From Dryocosmus kuriphilus (taxonomy: Eukaryota; Arthropoda; Insecta; Hymenoptera; Cynipidae), in NCBI GenBank assembly GCA_038277395.1, contig CM076191.1:92066822-92130821 (forward strand): a stretch of 64,000 bases of DNA, given 5' to 3'. Shown piece by piece: positions 19,079 to 28,415 of the stretch (position 1 is its first letter; every line of letters begins with the position of its first letter). Made by a program: the position numbers and the translations under genes. Under the pieces are notes generated by a model. The model was not told the origin of the DNA. It saw nothing but the letters and a program-made list of their open reading frames with translations, and did no database searches.

Positions 19079-19273
19079 TTATAGGCTGGTAAATAGGCTC
19101 AGTAAATAGACTGCGATCTCATTCTCCAACTCCGCCATGAACTTTGTGCCGTATTTCTTTTGAATTTTCTTAATTTTGGAAACAACATACTTTTTGTTCA
19201 TTGTCAGGTCAGATAATGATTTCACTGGTAGAATATCTTCCAATCGACCAACTTTTTTAGTAACACTATCCAT
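19079..19273 (-). CDS. Small conserved Polinton protein, possible nucleic-acid-binding, copy A
   Basis: 65 codons from ATG at 19271-19273, preceded by a leader that matches that of the copy at 48703. The pattern VGRLEDILPV..L.DL...KKY.V.KI.K...KYG.KF..EL...IAVYL resembles a short protein often seen in insect Polintons, with alternating beta-like stretches that suggest an OB fold. It is truncated compared with the B copy, which runs on through YLPNRVK. A single-stranded DNA-binding role is a guess. Confidence 0.55.
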   Translation of the reverse strand: MDSVTKKVGRLEDILPVKSLSDLTMNKKYVVSKIKKIQKKYGTKFMAELENEIAVYLLSLFTSL

Positions 19274-19360
19274 CTTCTTCTTCGCCGGAATAACTTTACA
19301 CTCTGTATGTTCGATGGCAGACTGAAGGCTTTGAAATCCGATGCTGATTTTATAGACAAG

Positions 19361-19380
19361 TACCCCCCCCCCCCCCCCCA
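19361..19380. repeat. C homopolymer
   Basis: A run of about 18 C within the upstream region of the small gene. It is a low-complexity insertion; length uncertain. Confidence 0.7.
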
Positions 19381-19854
19381 CTATATACCTAAATTCCAGA
19401 AGGTTCGAGAAGCTCGACACGTTACGCAAGATGATGCAACGATTTCTTGCAGGGATTTCCATAAGAATGTTCTAGAAGGTACTGTGTATATAGTTCGCGA
19501 AGTGTCGTTGCTCGAAGTTTCTCGAAGGTTAGATTACGCAATAGAAGCTCGACAAGTTTCAACACGTTACGAAAGATGATGCAACGATTTCTTGTGGGAA
19601 TTTCCATCAGAATATTTTAGAAGGTACTGCGTACTGTGTATGTGTGTCTGTGTGTGTAACGGGGATTCCCGAGTCCTCGACAAGTTTCAACACGCATAAT
19701 TTATTAAAGTAAAGTTAATAAAATGCTTAACTAAGTTGATGGGCTTGAAATAAATTTAAACTTTTTTTGAACTATAAAAAATTTTTTTTTGTTTATTCAA
19801 GAGAAAAAACTTACTACGTAAAATGTGAACCTTTTTAGAGAAAAGCAACACGTT

Positions 19855-20628
19855 TTAGGAATAAAAAAATTGTAAATCCTCAAGTGAGCTTGAGGCATCA
19901 CAACTTTTCATCTCATCATCATCATCATCATCATTATTGTTGTTGTCCACTTCATCGATATCACTTTGAGTGTAATGCCTGATGGTTGGTTGATCCCGAG
20001 GAGTCAAGAACCAGGTCCTGAGAGCAAGAGCACTTCCAACTGCGCAGTTTTCATTCCAGTACTGAGTATGGTGATTGCACCTGATGGAGAGTGTATTATG
20101 CAATTTATGGAGTGAAGGACAACCCAGATCCTCGAGATTATTTACATTTTGCAGAAACTGCTCCAACCACTTCGTCTTTTCTAATCTCTTAACGTAGACT
20201 GCATTAGCGCCACGTAGTGTGTCTCGAATTATATACCTCACTTCCTCGTAAGGTATATCACCAGCACTCCATTCGAGTCCATGATAATTGCGCGTCACCC
20301 ACAAATTTTCACCCTTGTATCGGGCTGGCAACACATACCAGTAGCAAGGAGGTTGAAAGAAGTAAACCACAGGTTGAGAGTCTTTCTGAAGAGAAACTAC
20401 AGCCAACTCCTTGAAGACAAACTTTTTGATGGGCTTCTTGAAGCCTTGCACGTCCACTATGAACTCCATTTCGACGAAAGCTGAAATCCGGTTGCTAAAA
20501 TCATCTCTTATAATTTTCCCCCCACCACTTAAATCAACAGCCATGGGAGCGTGTTTTTTGAAATCATTTTTCTTCAACATTGGTTCAGGCTCTTTGCTAT
20601 AGTAAGCTGCTTGAAAGGTTGCATACAT
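19855..20628 (-). pseudogene. Capsid C-terminus fused to unknown conserved Polinton protein, copy A
   Basis: 257 codons. Residues 1-34 (FQAAYYSKEPEPMLKKNDF...) are the tail region of the major capsid protein, also seen in copy B at 47405-47500. At about residue 35 the sequence jumps to a different protein: EMEFIVDVQGFKKPIKKFVFKELAVVSL, NLWVTRNYHGLEWSAGDIPY, YVKRLEKTKWLE, LEDLGCPSLHKL, and a C-terminal N/D-rich tail. I recognise the second part as a conserved insect mobile-element protein of unknown role whose VDVQGF start resembles an exonuclease-type first acidic strand. The fusion is best explained by a deletion that removed the capsid end and the gap between the genes. Confidence 0.65.
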
Positions 20629-20639
20629 CTCATACAGTA

Positions 20640-21590
20640 GTGCAACTGATTGTGATTAATTTTCAGATTCGGATTGCCGTACGAATATTAATGTGAATTG
20701 AGGAACACCTTGACATTGGTTATACTGCAATGGTCGAGAAGATTAGCATGTCTTGCTCGCCTATCCTTTCCACCTCTTTGGAAACCCAGGATAACGTAAC
20801 GTGCTTTTTCCAACTGAGTTGACGTTTTCAGAGTTCATATGTGTCTTGAGGTGGTGGGAAGCAGAGGATATTCATGCAGTTCCCATGAGCGAAAACTCAT
20901 AGTGGTCAGGGGGTCCTTTTCAATAAAGTTCAAAAGCTATATCTTCTGCCGATCTGAAGCCATTACATATGGAATCAGCCACTCCACTTTTTGAATCGTG
21001 ATCCTAAACTGTTCTTCGTTTCCAGGATCTGCTCGCTCTTGAATGATTGCATTCAAGTCACTGCATGATCTTGTCAGGATAAGTTCATGCTTTCCATTTA
21101 CAACAATTTTTCGATAGTCTTCAGTGAATCCTAGGATCATACTGAGCTGTATAGTAACATCAAAGTATCCCCCCTCATTGGTAGGAAGTCCTGTTCCTTT
21201 CAGGATGCGGAGCCATCCTGCATTCTCCGTAAGATAACTTTGTCCAGGAATGACAGAGATGTAGTCTTTTATGGTGCTCTTAAGACCCACATTTTTACAA
21301 CATTTCTCGCTACATCATCATCCCTGGTCAGTCTTCTGTAAACGTGCAGTGAACTCTTAATGGGCAGTATACACAAATCTTGATGCTGGGCAGTGATTCA
21401 AATTTCATCACTGTTCTTGAATGACGATGAGGAATAAGGTTGATGTGCATGTATCTCGTAGTGGGATATGCACTCGTCAAATGTCACGGGTGTTTGAATA
21501 TTTAATATATCTTCCAATTTCTTTGTTGCAAGAAAACGAGATAACAAATATCCTGTATGCAGAATGGCCTCTTCAATTTCTTTCTCCACG
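20640..21590 (-). pseudogene. Major capsid protein (double jelly-roll type), copy A, broken
   Basis: Pieces on the minus strand: 21398-21589 (KLEDILNIQTPVTFDECISHYEIHAHQPYSSSSF), a stop, then SSLHVY.RLTRDD, a deletion with frameshift near 21300, and 20937-21290 (TIKDYISVIPGQSYLTENAGW, GYFDVTIQLSMILGF, EWLIPYVMAS). It continues below 20937 with LLNFIEKDPLTTMSFRSWELHEYPLLP in a stop-containing frame. These match the Polinton capsid family that is often annotated in insects as 'F54H12.2-like'. It would form the virion shell. The central deletion removes much of the first jelly roll, so no capsid could assemble from this copy. Confidence 0.75.
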
Positions 21591-21684
21591 AAGTTTGACC
21601 TTGATGCCTAGTTGTTTCAGAGGGAGCATGTTCTGAGGTGTGAGCGCCTTTTATGCTGGCTGAGACCTGGCTTTTGTCTGCCAT
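21591..21684 (-). pseudogene. Capsid N-terminus or short upstream gene, copy A
   Basis: An ATG at 21682-21684 starts a Ser/Thr/Gln-rich stretch (ADKSQVSASIKGAHTSEHAP) running towards WRKKLKR. It continues either in its own frame to 21502 or, after a shift, into the capsid frame VEKEIEEAILHTGYLL. The same arrangement with a TATA box upstream is at 46468-46500 in copy B. I read it as the capsid N-terminus but cannot exclude a separate short gene. Confidence 0.5.
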
Positions 21685-21733
21685 ATTGACTCCCCGACAT
21701 AGATTCCTTTGCGATTGTACACAATACCCATTA

Positions 21734-22420
21734 TTATGATGATTTGACGTGTAGCCGTACTGTCATAATCTCTCCTCGAAAATTCATTAAGTCTTCGTCT
21801 TGATCAACAATGTAGAGCTGAATTTGATGCATTGTCCCCACAGCGATTGGCAAATAAATGACGTATGAAGGCATTTCCGCAACCTTATATCCTGGTGGAA
21901 CAACAGGAAAGAATTCATAAATCATATGCACTTAACGCTCATTGATGTAGGCTCCTGTTGTGACGTTACACGTAACTCCTAGAGCATTCAGTTTGAGAAT
22001 ATTCGCAGGTAGATCAGAGGTATGAGTCTTATTGAATTCAAGAACACGAGTCGTAAAACCCAACAATCGTCCAATCGAATCCACTGGTCGAAAGTCCACT
22101 TCATGATCACACTTTTTCTCGCTGCGCAGTATGTTCTTATTTCGCTTGATGCTTATTGTAATGCTGTCACTCGCTAGAACCTTTTGGACATATCTGTCAA
22201 TATCTTCAATCTCATAGCTGCCTGTAGGTACGACAACTTTTCTTTGACCGACCTTCATTGTATTCTTTCCAACATGAATGTTAGGAATCACATTGAATAT
22301 GAGCAATTCAACGAGACCAAGAGCATAGTTCTTATGTGGAGAGATTTCTATTTGTGGGAAGTACTCTGCCTCGAGCACAGAAGAGTTTCCCGTTATGTTG
22401 ACAGTAAATGATTCGTCCAT
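21734..22420 (-). pseudogene. Probable penton/minor capsid protein, copy A, one stop
   Basis: A single frame of about 228 codons with one TAA at 21932-21934 between GAYINER and HMIYEFFPVVPPGYK. It has an acidic start (MDESFTVNITGNSS), a KNYALGLVELLIFNVIPNI strand region, and a C-terminus VIYLPIAVGT...VDQDEDLMNFRGEIMTVRLHVK that is highly characteristic of a conserved Polinton structural protein. Size and strand-rich composition fit the single jelly-roll penton. The copy in Polinton B has an internal deletion of the region just before NFRE. The TATA box at 22466-22473 (minus) serves it. Confidence 0.65.
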
Positions 22421-22457
22421 TATGGTGTTTATCTCTATACTGCCTCTAATCGGTTCA

Positions 22458-22790
22458 TCACACTCTCTTATATAGACAGCATTTGTCTCTTACATACAGC
22501 TGTGAACACAAAAATTTTAAACATAAGTGTCCACACTCAACGCTGTCATAGTCCTGATATCTATCATGATTGTACTTTATTACGCTAGCAACACCGAGGT
22601 AATCGACAAGATCTGATGGTGCACGAAGATTACAATAGCCAACTCATTTTGGTGAGGACCACGCACTGGTAGCTGATTACGCATAAACACTGAACGGAAA
22701 TGTGCAATTTTTATAGCTTTAGCATATTTCAACAGATCGGCATCAGTGAGTGCACGATGAGGTAGCTTCTCTACAAGTTTTTTGACGCTG
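22458..22790 (-). pseudogene. Adenain-like cysteine protease, copy A, internal deletion
   Basis: It starts inside the end of the PLA2-like gene, in another frame (KKLVEKLPHRALTDADLLKYAKAIKI), and runs to MRNQLPVRGPHQNELAIVIF. A deletion then removes the segment that carries the catalytic His and Asp in copy B (THWVAYRR...YFDCFGN). After a frame change the C-terminus is intact, with SVIKYNHDRYQDYDSVECGHLCLKFL, in which the Cys of ECGHLC is the likely nucleophile. The family matures capsid proteins. The 3' coding end contains the TATA box of the next gene. Confidence 0.75.
22466..22473 (-). promoter_or_regulatory. TATA box before penton gene, copy A
   Basis: TATATAAG on the minus strand, about 50 bp upstream of the ATG at 22418-22420, lying inside the last codons of the protease. 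The same box is at 45829-45836 in copy B. Confidence 0.65.
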
Positions 22791-23620
22791 GCCTTAGACG
22801 AAGTCCCTGTCCTTTCATATGAAGTCCCAATCCTTTCCTGTAATGTTTCAGATGTAACCCCTTACTACCTAGAACAATAGCCTTTATTGTCTTTTTATGA
22901 CGTTGAGCCTCTGCGAGTTGTTGTTTAGCTACGCTAGCATCGTTTACAGCCTTAACTACACCAGCTTCTCCACCAGTAAGAGCTCCGAGTGCACTAAATT
23001 CAGCAAATAAGGGAATCAGTGGCAAAACACCACCGACTTTCGACGGCATTGTTAGAATACGTAGATTTTTTACTACTGCATTTTTGACAACTTCCTGCAT
23101 ACCTCTGATTGCAGACTTGAAGGTCACTTTTGCATCACTACTACTACTTCGCCTCATTGCGTTCTTAGCTACATTCACAGTCTTTCTAAATCCTATTACT
23201 TTCGTCTTCTCTGATCTGAGCTTTCTCTTCTCTGAACTGGATTTCCTCTTCAACCCCATACGGAGTTTCAATTTAGCATTCATTACGTTCGTTATTGCCA
23301 GTGCTGCCGCTTTCTCGTCAATTCTAACATCTTTAGCAACTACTCGCTTCCACGCTTTACTGGCCAGTACACGATCTGCAGAGTTTCTCGCTTCAACGTT
23401 CTCACAATTACGTGAATATGCAATGTCGCGTTCTTTGCACGCTGCGTCTAGAGGATTGATACCGGGAGCGCCTTCAGCAAGTCATTTAACTAGCTTAGTA
23501 TCTGCGCCGCAGTACTGGCAGCCAGGCAAATGTAACTCAAATGGCAATTTGTTGATGAGACGATTGACTAGGCCTTTACCACTGTGTGACACTCTATGCT
23601 CAATCAATCCTCACTGAACG
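22771..23620 (-). pseudogene. PLA2-like virion protein, copy A, one stop and active-site change
   Basis: The N-terminal half (23284-23620) reads HRVSHSGKGLVNRLINKLP...YCGADTKLVK, a stop near 23488, then GAPGINPLDAACKERDIAYS. In this PLA2-like family (parvovirus-capsid type) the catalytic pair is His-Asp in EHDIAYS; here it is Arg-Asp. The second half (22771-23283, 170 codons, open) is highly basic, followed by a hydrophobic stretch (LPLIPLFAEFSALGALTGGEAG) and a tail LGLHMKGQGLRLRPASKNL. Such proteins are thought to breach membranes during entry. This copy is broken twice. Confidence 0.78.
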
Positions 23621-23646
23621 GAGGTTAGCACGCAACTGACCTGAAA

Positions 23647-23672
23647 GCTATAAAAGCGCTGTATTTATAGAT
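23647..23672. promoter_or_regulatory. Divergent promoter with two opposed TATA boxes, copy A
   Basis: GCTATAAAAGCGCTGTATTTATAG: TATAAAAG on the plus strand (23649-23656) faces the ATPase start 45 bp away, and CTATAAAT on the minus strand (23663-23670) faces the PLA2-like gene about 50 bp away. The counterpart in copy B is at 44549-44571. Confidence 0.7.
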
Positions 23673-23693
23673 TTTGTGACAGTGGAAGTCAAG

Positions 23694-23851
23694 ATGCGGT
23701 TCGAGAAACAACCTATTAAGCTTCAGGTCGGTAACTTTGATACCCTGGTCCAATCAGAGAAGAGGGTAAAACGTAATGGCAGTCTTCTGCAAGACAGCAT
23801 TCGTGCAGTCTTTTATTACTGGCTCTAATCTCGCACCCAAAGGGATTGAAA
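23694..23851 (+). pseudogene. Packaging ATPase, N-terminal part, copy A
   Basis: It reads MRFEKQPIKLQVGNFDTLVQ...GSLLQDSIRAVF and then loses the whole Walker A segment: the roughly 30 bp that encode GPSNCG in copy B are missing near 23808, and coding resumes as LALISHPKGLK before element D interrupts at 23851. The second half is at 52652-53835. The family (FtsK/HerA type) pumps DNA into the capsid. Confidence 0.8.
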
Positions 23852-25406
23852 GGACCCCGCACCAAATGTACAGTAAATGGCTATATGTCAAAAAATTCTA
23901 AATATAATTTTTTTTTGTATTTTTGAACCTGCAGACTAAAAATTCGAAAGAAAAAGGTCAGAAAAATGGACAGTTTTTAGACAAACACTTGTCAAAGTTT
24001 CAATTTTTACATTATTTTAATGGAAAAATGCTTATTTTAGTGAAATGTTTTTCTTTTCTCAAAACCTCTATGATAGATTTGGCTACGAGTTTTTTATTTT
24101 GATGATCATACTTACCGAAGCAAAAGTGTCGTATGCAGGAACTAAAATGATTAACGATTTTTTGGGTATACAGCATGTTTTGGGGGTGAATTTATACATT
24201 AAACATCCAAGTATGAAAATCATCATTTCTTAGTAAGGGAGTCTCCATTAAATACGTAAGGGATTTGGGGGGGGGGGGGTTCAACCAAATCTTGCGACCA
24301 TGTAAAAGTTACATGTATTTACTATAGAAAAACCCTTACTTGGGGGGAGGGGGATCTCAAATTCCAAAAATTAACCTTACGTAATTAATGGAGGCTCCCT
24401 AACTAAAATCACTAAGAGATATTTATTCAACTGCTACTACATGAGACCACTTTCAAATAAGTACAGAAGCCGTGCACAGCAAGAATATATATTTGAACTA
24501 AGTTTAGGGGATCTTTTAACATCCCTTAAAAATGGAAGCCAGGAAAATGGCGTTCCTCAGTGATCAAAAACACAAGAGATGTTCTAATTAAAACATCAGG
24601 GTGGAAAATTACTTCAAAATAAGTACAATATAAGTTTACTTACTATGATATATTTCTGAATTTATTTCAAGGGTTGTTTTATTATCCCTTGAACATTGAA
24701 ACAGGAATATCGACTTTTCTTAATAACTAAATTCACATTAGGTTTTCTGATTAATCTATGAGGATAGGAAATCTTATTAAAGTGAGTAGGGACAGTGTAG
24801 ACGACAAGGATATGCCTTTGAATTTGTGTAAGGGGCTGTTTAATCATCCCTTAATTAGAAAAGTAGATAAATTAACAATTCTTGAGGGATAAATCACCAA
24901 ATAATTTTTTTATTAATAGTCGGGTTAACAGAATAAGTTTAAAACATACACAGGAAGCGTCTTTTAGCAGGATTTGCATTATAATTTATTGTCAGTGTAG
25001 TTTAATCATCCATATATTATAGATATTATAATAAAGATGATGAGCTATGGGAATGTCAATCAATTATTGGTTTTCCATCGTTCAAATATGAAAAGCTGTC
25101 ATTTAATTTAAGTACAGTCCCTGAGAAGCAGTCCGAGAGATTTTCTGACTGTACTATTGTGAAATGCAATCGTTTAAAAACACGAACCGGATCCACGCCG
25201 CGCTCTAAAAGGAAAAGAATATTGGTTTTGTGACCGTTAAGTACTGAAGCAGGGAAGTCAATACTTATTAATAAATGGAATTTGAAATCTCATATTAGCA
25301 TTTAAGCCATAAAACCTTAAAGTAAGTAAGTAATCAGCAAATAAATAAGTATGTACAGAACGATATATTATTTACATGTTTTGTAACATATTTACACTAT
25401 ATACCA
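23852..25406. repeat. Left terminal inverted repeat of element D
   Basis: About 1.55 kb, inverted copy of 51087-52651. No coding capacity. It contains a short MITE-like unit at 24236-24400, long G runs, and several repeated short phrases such as TTTTAACATCCC. Confidence 0.88.
24236..24400. repeat. MITE-like unit with poly-G in TIR of D, left copy
   Basis: Inverted ends AGGGAGTCTCCATTAA and TTAATGGAGGCTCCCT, inner ends TACGTAAGG/CCTTACGTA. It includes a run of about 13 G. The matching unit at 52104-52265 has about 19 C, so both copies were present when the repeats formed or were copied between ends. Confidence 0.75.
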
Positions 25407-25911
25407 AGCTGAACAAACTTGCACCAACTTGTTCTAACTTGTACCAAACACGAGAAATCAAAATATTATAAAGCATATTTATTTCATGAGCATATCATAT
25501 ACACATATATGTGTGGCTATGTACGTATGAGCTATGCATCAATTTTCATTCTCCGCTTGATTTATTGGGAAAAAAAATTTTTTCTAAGAGAAAATATCTG
25601 ATTTTTGAATTTGTTGCTAACATTTGTTGTTAATAATAACAATGAAAAGTTTATAGAACATTTTCTTCATAAATGATCACTATTTGGTTGGGCACTACAT
25701 GATTTATTCGAAAAAAACAATTTTTTGCTAAGAAAAAATGTCTATTTTTTAAATTTGTTTCTAATATTTGTTATTAAAGATAACAAATATTGAATGATTA
25801 TAGTATTATTCCTTTTAGAGCACTTTAGAGCCAGTTTTAAATTGTTTCCACCAGAAAAAAACAATATATTACTGTAACAAAGATTCAAAAATTGATTATT
25901 TGCTTTATATA

Positions 25912-27232
25912 CGATGTTTGATCAAAAAGTAAGGTGACTTTTTGAATTTCGCGGGATGCGTACCGTCGATATTCGTTTTCTTTTTTTTCTTATGTTGGTA
26001 CACTCGTCCCAAACATATGTGCATAGTTTCAGCTATATAGCATTTTTTGTTTGTTTGTGATAGGCATACAAGTTAAAAGTGTTTTGCGTGTTCGGCGATT
26101 TTCTGCTGTCGAAAAAAATGGATGAAAGAATTTGCATCCAATTTTGTGTAAAAAATGGAATTAAGTGCTCCAAAACACTTGGAACGTTGACAGTAGCATA
26201 CGATGAGTGTACTCTGAGTTAAAAAAATGTTTATAAGTGGTACAAGCTCTTTCGGGAAGGCCGAGAAGATGTTAATGACGAAGCTCGCCCTGGACATCCC
26301 AGCACGTCAACAGCTGATGAAAACGTTGAAGAAGTGAAGAAATTAGTGTTGGCGAATCGTCGAATTACTATTAGAGAAGTTGCTGATGATGTCGGCATCT
26401 TGTTTGGCTCGTGCCAAGCAATTTTAGTGGATATTTTGGGCATGAGACGTGTGTCAGTGAAGTTTGTTCCGAAATTGCTGAATTTTGACCAAAAGAACCG
26501 TCGCGTGAACATCGCTCAGGAGCTGTTGAATGACGTCAACGGCGACCCAGACTTGCTCAAAAGGATCATATCAGGTGACGAAACATGGGCATATGGTTAT
26601 GACGTCGAAACTAAGGCTCAATCGTCCCAGTGGAAGCATTCTGGATCACCAAGACCAAAAAAAGCACGCCAGGTTGGACCAAATGTCAAGGTTTTGCTTA
26701 CCGTTTTCTTCGATTATCATGGCGTAATGCATCAGGAGTTCTTACAACAAGGTCGTACAGTTAATAAAGAGTATTACCTTGAAGTTATGCGCCGTTTGCG
26801 TGAAGCAGTATGAAAAAAACGTCCGGAATTATGGAAAAACGAGTCATGGTTTTTGCACCACGATAATGCGCCAACTCACACATCATTGCTTGTTCGTAAT
26901 TTTTTGGCCAATAACAACACCATAATCATGCCTCAGCCACCGTATTCACCAGGTTTGGCTCCCTGCGACTCTTTCCGGTTTCCAAAACTGAAAAGACCCA
27001 TGAAAGGGCGGCGTTTTGCGACGATGGAGGAGATAAAGACCGCATCGCTGGAAGAGCTGAAGGCTATACGAAAAACTGCTTATCAGAAGTGCCTTGAGGA
27101 TTGAAAAAAGCGCTCGCAGAAATTTATTATATCCGAGGGGGTTGCTTTGAAGGGGACAATATCAATATTGATAAATAAATAAATATTTTTGGATAAAAAT
27201 AAAAAGTCACCTTACTTTTTGTTCACACCTCG
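25912..27232 (+). mobile_element. mariner transposon, near full length
   Basis: 1,321 bp bounded by TA on both sides. Terminal inverted repeats contain AAAAAGTAAGGTGACTTTTT at the left and its inverse AAAAAGTCACCTTACTTTTT at the right. Length and structure are typical of the family. Confidence 0.93.
26118..27173 (+). pseudogene. mariner transposase, three in-frame stops
   Basis: One frame through the element, broken by TAA 26220-26222, TGA 26811-26813 and TGA 27102-27104, with no frameshift. The N-terminal helix-turn-helix is visible (REVADDVGI...CQAIL). The catalytic core keeps all three residues of the D,D34D signature: ISGDETW, LHHDNAPTH and YSPGLAPCDSF. The last TGA replaces the Trp usual in LEDWKKR. 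The transposase would cut and paste the element at TA. Only nonsense changes separate it from a complete protein, so it was probably active fairly recently. Confidence 0.92.
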
Positions 27233-27839
27233 TATTATTTATAACAATAGTAATTGCTAATATTTCGCAATTTTTCCTTTTGAGTATTAAGTTTTCAGAA
27301 AATTGCATGGTTTTTAGTTGAAAGAAAATTTTTTTCAACGGTTGAGCATTGCAAAATTCTATTTGTTTATATCATTTGTTTATAACAATATGGTTGAATC
27401 TTTAACTAAGTATTTATGTTCCTTTAGTGTACCTTCATATATTCTGATGCATATCATCTTGATTTCACTTATGAGAATAAAAATTGATACATAGCTCATA
27501 CGTACATACAGATATGTGTGTATATGATTTGCTTGTGAAATAAATATGCTTTATAATCTTTTGATTTCTCGCGTTTGGTACAAGTTAGAACAGGTTGGTG
27601 CAAGTTTTTTCAGGTGTGAAGAGTCTAGTGCAAGCTTTTCTTATCGCTTTCTTTGTGAACAAGAACGAAATGCATTAGCTTAGAAATATTTGAACTGAAT
27701 ACTGTTTCCTTCATTTCATAACGGCTTTCAGAAACCAGTTTCCATGTTCCATATGTTCGAGAAGCTTTCCACCAAGGTAAATGCCACATACTCATGGAGA
27801 GAAGAATGCAGTAAAAAGAGACGTTGCAATTTTAAGGCG

Positions 27840-28415
27840 TCATTCTGAAGGTAGACCTCCATCTGAAGTAACTGCTGAGACTAGAATATGTACTATTTGT
27901 AACCGATCAATTGTTAGTAAAATATCTGACGTGTAGTATAATCCTAATTGCATAAAATTGAATGTTTTGTCGCAAAGTCGAAAAGACAAATGTCTTATTT
28001 TAATGCTCAAAATAGTCCTCACCGTCTCTCAGTGAATTGCAGAGTTAACGTTTCGTTCGCTCTAACGTTTATATTCCAGGTGGTGTTAGATCTTGTGCAG
28101 AACACCTTGAGGAAAATAGCAATCTTTTAACTTTCCATCCTGGATTGAATTTCATCAACATACCTATTGTAATTAAAGGAAGTGAAATGCAAGAGTTTCT
28201 GTCGCAGCTTCGTCTTGTAGCAAATAGTCCTGTAAGTTATGACGACGAGAACTGTTTTACAGATTCAGAAATAAAAATCCTTTCATCGGTATCAAAAGAA
28301 CAGTTTTTGGAATTGTTCGCATATTGCGAGCCTGTGCCAGGAAATGAAGATGACAGATATTCACGTGCAGTTTCGAAGACAGATCTTCTTGCATTTTTAT
28401 GCAAATTGCAACCGG
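27840..28415 (+). pseudogene. Element D transposase, N-terminal part
   Basis: Broken frames give GRPPSEVTAETRICTICNRSI (a Cys-X2-Cys that begins a zinc-binding site) and, from about 28080, GGVRSCAEHLEENSNLL with its Cys and His. The last frame is open from about 28080 to 28417 and includes 28145-28417 (IPIVIKGSEMQEFLSQL, FTDSEIKILSSVSKEQF). It is interrupted at 28415 by Polinton B, and the reading continues in frame at 49942 once a 6 bp duplication is removed. An intron-like AG (TTCCAG) precedes GGVRSC, so the first part may be a separate exon. Confidence 0.7.

Larger units (their letters stand above)
25408..27613. mobile_element. Element E: foldback-like element interrupted by mariner
   Basis: Outer parts are inverted copies: 25408-25640 and onward (AACTTGCACCAACTTG, then AGCATATTTATTTCATGAG, TACGTATGAGCTATGCATC) against 27240-27613. 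The arms are about 480 bp each with no coding. Without the mariner the element would be about 0.9 kb. It lies in D between its repeat and its transposase. Confidence 0.75.
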
